Assembly (NCBI RefSeq): GCF_014334055.1
Contig: NZ_CP060490.1
Span: forward strand, 1,178,001 to 1,242,000
DNA: 64,000 nucleotides
DNA from: Oscillibacter hominis
GTDB taxonomy: Bacteria; Bacillota; Clostridia; Oscillospirales; Oscillospiraceae
Reading direction: 5' to 3'
The position numbers and the translations under genes are program-made. Position 1 is the first letter of the stretch. Each line of letters begins with the position of its first letter. The notes under the pieces were generated by a model. It was not told the DNA's origin, did no database searches, and saw only the letters and a program-made list of their open reading frames with translations. Positions 60,356-64,000 of the stretch are shown piece by piece.

Positions 60356-62283
60356 TTGAACGTAATCTCCCTGCTGTCGGACAGGACACCGTCAAAGTAG
60401 ATGTCTACTGTGCTGGTCCCGCTGCCCTGAAGTTCATACGTATAGGTGCCCATGGAACAGCTCACCACCTTGTTGCAGACCTCCTGCCCGTCCTGCTCAA
60501 TGACGATGGTGACCGTATCCCGGTCCTGAGGCAGGTTGATGGAAATCTGCTGGGAGGTGACTGTCTCGCCCCGGCTGATCTCAAAATTGATGGTGGTGCC
60601 TGGGTCCACGCTGGACAGGGCCTCCACATCCTGGTAGACCACATACCCTTTGGGAAGATCGCTCTCCACCTCGTCCACCCTGCCGCATTTCAATCCCAGC
60701 TGATCCAGAAGCTCTTTGGCCTTGTCAATGTGGCTGTTCAGGAAGGAGGGCACAGTGACCGGCTGGACCTCGGCGCCCTTGCTGATGGTCAGGGTAATCA
60801 CATCGCCCTCGTGGAGCACCGTATCCTTCACCGGGTCCGTGGAGATCACATAACCAGGCGCATAGATGTCAGAAAACTCTTCAATGGGCTCTGCAACGCT
60901 CACTTCAATGCCCAAATTGCTCTTTTGCAGCTTGATGGTGGCCGCCCGGTATTCGTTGTTGACCAGATCGGGCATCACGGCGGTATTTTCACCCTCACTG
61001 ACATAGACGCTGATCGGGATCAGCTCTCCGTCCGTGGACTTTTTGATGCTCTCGGCGGTGGGGTCCTGGGAGATGATCTCACCTGCTTCATATTCGCTGC
61101 TGTTTTTATAGCCCTTGACCTGGATTTCAAAGATATCCTTGACACTCTCCAGCTCGGACGCCTGCTCCACCGTGTAGCCCAGGAGGGCGGGAACCGTGTA
61201 GTCCACTGTAACCGGGCCGCTGAAGGAGTTCAAGATGAAACGGAACAGCAGCACAATCAGCACCAGGGCAGCGGCAAACGCCCCCACAATGATTCCGATC
61301 CGCTTGCCGTCTCCCCTTTTGTGCTGCTCCTGGCGAATGGGCGCAGGGGAATGGCGCTCCTGCCGCCGGGCGGCATCGGTGACCGGGCGGATGTACCGGG
61401 TGGGCTCGTCGGGTTCCTCGGGCTGTAAGTCCCTAAGGTTATACTCCAAGTCCACCTCCGGATTCTTGCGGAACGCATCTAAGTCAGCCACCATAGCGTC
61501 AGCGGTGGGATAGCGCTTCTGGATGTCGGGCGCCATGGCCCGCATGCAGATCAGTTCCAGCTGTTCCGGGATATCCGGGTTGATCTCCCGGGGTGGAAGC
61601 GGGATGGAGGAGAGATGCTGAATGGCAACGGAGACAGCGGAATCGCCTTCAAATGGCAGCCGCCCCGTCAGCATCTCGTAAAACACCACGCCAGCGGAGT
61701 AAATGTCGGACCGGGCGTCCGTGCGGTCGCCCCGGGCCTGCTCCGGCGAAATGTAGTGCACCGATCCCAGCGCCTCCTGGGTCAGGGTCTGCGCCGAATT
61801 TTCCAGGCAGGCAATACCGAAATCCGTCACCTTGACGCTGCCGTCCCGCAGCACCATGATATTCTGTGGCTTGATGTCCCGGTGGACAATCCCACGGCTG
61901 TGGGCGTGGCTCAGGCCTTTCATGATCTGGATCATAAAGTGCAGCGACTCCCGCCAGTTCAGCTGACCGCGCCGCTCCATGTACTGCTTGAGCGTAATTC
62001 CGTCAATCAGCTCCATGACAATGTATTCCACATCACCGCCCCGGGAGACGTCGTAGACAGAGACAATATTGGGATGGGAAAGCATGGCAACGGCCTGGGA
62101 TTCGTCGTGGAATCTGCGGCGGAAGTCCGCGTCCCCGGTCAGATCACTTTTCAGGATTTTCACCGCAACCAGGCGGTTCAGGCGATGGCATTTTGCCTTA
62201 TAGACAACAGCCATACCGCCGGTGCCGATCCGCTCCAAAATCTCATAGCGGTTATCCAGCATCTGTCCGATATACTGATCCAT
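60352..62283 (-). CDS. prkC: PASTA-domain serine/threonine protein kinase
   Basis: 643 residues: kinase domain with G-loop RIGTGGMAVVYKA, Lys43, HRDIKPQN (134-141) and DFG (154-156); a basic juxtamembrane region; a membrane helix (329-352); and three to four PASTA repeats (about 355-570) that bind peptidoglycan, then a Ser/Thr-rich beta domain. It senses muropeptides, and in Bacillus triggers germination. ATG 62283 follows AGGA and gives a normal N-terminus; the frame is open 99 nt more. Confidence 0.95.
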   Translation of the reverse strand: MDQYIGQMLDNRYEILERIGTGGMAVVYKAKCHRLNRLVAVKILKSDLTGDADFRRRFHDESQAVAMLSHPNIVSVYDVSRGGDVEYIVMELIDGITLKQYMERRGQLNWRESLHFMIQIMKGLSHAHSRGIVHRDIKPQNIMVLRDGSVKVTDFGIACLENSAQTLTQEALGSVHYISPEQARGDRTDARSDIYSAGVVFYEMLTGRLPFEGDSAVSVAIQHLSSIPLPPREINPDIPEQLELICMRAMAPDIQKRYPTADAMVADLDAFRKNPEVDLEYNLRDLQPEEPDEPTRYIRPVTDAARRQERHSPAPIRQEQHKRGDGKRIGIIVGAFAAALVLIVLLFRFILNSFSGPVTVDYTVPALLGYTVEQASELESVKDIFEIQVKGYKNSSEYEAGEIISQDPTAESIKKSTDGELIPISVYVSEGENTAVMPDLVNNEYRAATIKLQKSNLGIEVSVAEPIEEFSDIYAPGYVISTDPVKDTVLHEGDVITLTISKGAEVQPVTVPSFLNSHIDKAKELLDQLGLKCGRVDEVESDLPKGYVVYQDVEALSSVDPGTTINFEISRGETVTSQQISINLPQDRDTVTIVIEQDGQEVCNKVVSCSMGTYTYELQGSGTSTVDIYFDGVLSDSREITFN

Positions 62284-62300
62284 TCCAGTTCCTACCTTTC

Positions 62301-63029
62301 TCAGTTGTTCTGCATCAGGACAATGGTCACGTTGTCCGGCGCACCCTGGCTCTTGGAGATTTCCAGCAGCCGGTTCAGACACGAGTCCACATCCTCACTG
62401 TGAATGACTTCAAAAAGCATCTCCTGGTCGGTGACCGTGTCCACCAGACCATCGGAACAGAGCAGCACAAAGTCATTTTTTTCCAAGGGGCAGATGAAGC
62501 CGTCGCAGATGGTGGTCATATCCGGCCCCAGCGCCCGGGTAATCAGGTTTTTGTTGGGGTGGCGGCGGGCCTCCTCCTCGGTGATGTCCCCGCGCTCCAC
62601 CATGTTCTCCACCAGGGAATGGTCCCGGGTGATGCGCTGGATGCCGTCCTCGGTGATGTGATAGGCCCGGCTGTCTCCCACGTTGCTGACCACCACCCCG
62701 CCCGGATAGGCGATGGCGGAGACCAGCGTGGTGCCCATGCTGCGGTATTCCTCCGACTGCTGGGCCGCCCGGCGCACCTCGTCGTTTGCCAGGGAGACGG
62801 CATAGGAGGATGCCTCCCGCAGCTGCTCCGGCGTCATGTCCTCACGCAGCACCTTCTTCAGCTCCGCCACGTATGTAGACACGGCGATGCTGCTGGCCAG
62901 CCGTCCGCCGTTGGTTCCGCCCATTCCGTCGCAGACCACGCAGACGGTGGTGGGCTCCTCCGCAATGGCATAGGCGTCCTGGTTTTCCTTTCGGACCAGG
63001 CCCACATCTGTAATGCCCCAAACTTTCAT
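62301..63029 (-). CDS. stp: PP2C-family serine/threonine phosphatase
   Basis: 242 residues: DVGLVRKENQDAYAI (metal Asp), VCDGMGGTNGGRLAS, MGTTLVSAIAYPGGVVVSNVGDSRAY, DHSLVENMVERGDIT, and LCSDGLVDTVTDQEM with a final APDNVTIVLM. The partner phosphatase of PrkC. Its end lies 17 nt before prkC, and its start overlaps the rlmN stop (ATGA). Confidence 0.96.
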   Translation of the reverse strand: MKVWGITDVGLVRKENQDAYAIAEEPTTVCVVCDGMGGTNGGRLASSIAVSTYVAELKKVLREDMTPEQLREASSYAVSLANDEVRRAAQQSEEYRSMGTTLVSAIAYPGGVVVSNVGDSRAYHITEDGIQRITRDHSLVENMVERGDITEEEARRHPNKNLITRALGPDMTTICDGFICPLEKNDFVLLCSDGLVDTVTDQEMLFEVIHSEDVDSCLNRLLEISKSQGAPDNVTIVLMQNN

Positions 63030-64000
63030 TGTTGATGCTCCTCCTCCATGGCCTTTCTACGGAGCTGCCCGCAAGAAGCGTCGATGTCGCCGCCCAAACT
63101 GCGCCGCACGGTTGCCGTGATTCCATGGGACTCCAGCCGCTTTTGAAACGCGGCAATCCTCCGGCTGGGCTTCAAAGGGCTTTCCACCACGTCGTTGAGC
63201 GGGATCAGGTTCACATGTCCCGGCATGCCGCGGATTTTTTTTGCAATCAGGTCCGCCTGATAGTCGTTGTCGTTGACGCCGTCGATCATGGCGTATTCAA
63301 AAGAAATACGCCGGCCCGTCTTTTTGAAATAGCGGTGGCAGGCATCAAAGAGCCGGTCCACATCGTACGCCCGGTTCACCGGCATGATCCGGGAGCGGGT
63401 CTCGCTGTCCGGCGCGTGCAGGGAAACCGATAACGTCAATTGTAATCCCAAATCCGATAATCTGTCAATGCCGGGGATGATCCCGCAGGTGGACAGGGAG
63501 ATGTGGCGCATCCCGATGTTCAGGCCATCCGGGTGATTGACCAGCTCCAAAAACCGCAGCACATGGTCTAAGTTGTCCAGCGGCTCGCCAATGCCCATCA
63601 GCACAATGTTGGACACACTCAAACCCGAGTCCTTTTGGGTGAAAATCACCTGGTCCAAGAGTTCGGATGGTGTTAAGTCTCTTACCTTGCCAGCAATTGT
63701 GGAGGCGCAGAAAGCGCAGCCCATCCGGCAGCCGACCTGGGAGGAGATGCAGACGGTGTTCCCATGATGATACTGCATGAGGACGGACTCGATGCAGTTG
63801 CCGTCCCCTAATTCCCAGAGGTATTTGATGGTGCCGTCCTGAGCTGAAACCTGCTTCCGGGCCACCTGGGGCACAGTGAGCAAATACTCCTCCTTCAGCT
63901 TTTCCCGCAGCGCTTTGGAGAGATTGGTCATCTCATCAAAGGAGGTGACGCCCCGGTGGAGCCAGGTGAACACCTGCTTTCCCCGGAAGGCAGGCTCTCC
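63026..64000 (-). CDS. rlmN: 23S rRNA (A2503)-C2 / tRNA (A37)-C2 methyltransferase, partial
   Basis: The frame enters from the right edge and has 324 residues in the window. The radical-SAM motif CRMGCAFCAST, GEPLDNLDHV, FEYAMIDGVNDN and the C-terminal catalytic Cys in DASCGQLRRKA are visible. A GTG at 63971-63973 is internal: the preceding codons read EPAFRGKQVFTWLHRG, normal for RlmN. It methylates A2503 of 23S rRNA and A37 of some tRNAs. The start is outside the window. Confidence 0.96.
   Translation of the reverse strand, partial: GEPAFRGKQVFTWLHRGVTSFDEMTNLSKALREKLKEEYLLTVPQVARKQVSAQDGTIKYLWELGDGNCIESVLMQYHHGNTVCISSQVGCRMGCAFCASTIAGKVRDLTPSELLDQVIFTQKDSGLSVSNIVLMGIGEPLDNLDHVLRFLELVNHPDGLNIGMRHISLSTCGIIPGIDRLSDLGLQLTLSVSLHAPDSETRSRIMPVNRAYDVDRLFDACHRYFKKTGRRISFEYAMIDGVNDNDYQADLIAKKIRGMPGHVNLIPLNDVVESPLKPSRRIAAFQKRLESHGITATVRRSLGGDIDASCGQLRRKAMEEEHQQ

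Noticed and set aside
60241..61428. 395-codon plus-strand frame opposite prkC and rsgA
   Set aside because: Antisense to two clear genes, His/Gln/Leu-rich with no recognisable motif and no ribosome site.

Overview
This 64 kb window looks like a chromosomal core segment of a GC-rich, endospore-forming anaerobe of the Clostridia, most likely Oscillospiraceae (Oscillibacter/Lawsonibacter/Flavonifractor-like). The reasons are the many sporulation genes (spoIIIAE-AH, a SpoIID-family gene, spoIIM-like, sigH, yunB, cotJ, cwlD, spoIVA, sipL, spoVM), the DXP isoprenoid pathway, a pyrophosphate-type phosphofructokinase, DUF1858 and zinc-ribbon proteins, and Bacillota-style gene orders. I see no tRNA or rRNA genes, insertion sequences, prophage or CRISPR array. 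The genus is an inference; no marker gene was compared.

Layout. 1-1.7 kb: end of the spoIIIA operon (engulfment-stage channel). 1.7-5.1 kb: asp23/yqhY-nusB-xseA-xseB-ispA. 5.1-6.4 kb: the standout element, an OLE (ornate, large, extremophilic) RNA of about 645 nt with its own promoter. Its 5' and 3' ends pair in a long terminal stem, and the OapA-like membrane protein gene follows directly. 6.4-14.3 kb: dxs-tlyA-nadK-argR-recN-M28 peptidase homologue-tyrS, mostly with overlapping stops and starts. 14.3-16.4 kb: asd and dapA on the minus strand. 16.6-21.6 kb: SpoIID/LytB protein, queA, TfoX-C-like, tgt, yajC, YrzE-like. 22-25.5 kb: spoIIM-like, xerD, ECF sigma factor with a DUF4179 partner. 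25.6-30 kb: ruvC-ruvA-small membrane ORF-ruvB-ATPase-glmM. 30-34.3 kb: sigH, zinc ribbon, DUF1858, thpR (minus), trmK-nif3-yebC. 34.4-34.8 kb: RNase P RNA (minus). 34.9-39 kb: murD, yunB, ligA. 39-43.8 kb (minus): DUF4129-like/DUF58/MoxR operon, and cotJC with a cotJA-cotJB fusion. 44-47.5 kb: cwlD-radA and a XerC-type recombinase. 47.5-50.8 kb (minus): SLH-GH18 protein, amidase-6 protein, fba. 51-52.2 kb: pfp. 52.3-54.8 kb (minus): small membrane gene, coaX, spoIVA. 55-57.5 kb: polar amino-acid ABC transporter. 57.6-64 kb (minus): rlmN-stp-prkC-rsgA-small membrane gene-spoVM-sipL, extending the known prpC-prkC-rsgA-spoVM neighbourhood.

How the genes fit together. Two isoprenoid genes (ispA, dxs) flank the OLE RNA/OapA pair, the arrangement first described in Bacillus halodurans. 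The sporulation genes cover entry (sigH), engulfment (spoIIIA, SpoIID/SpoIIM-type) and coat assembly (SpoVM, SpoIVA, SipL, CotJ). Plausible sigma-E promoters lie before spoIVA, sipL and yunB. Strong rho-independent terminators separate most transcription units, several of them shared between convergent genes.
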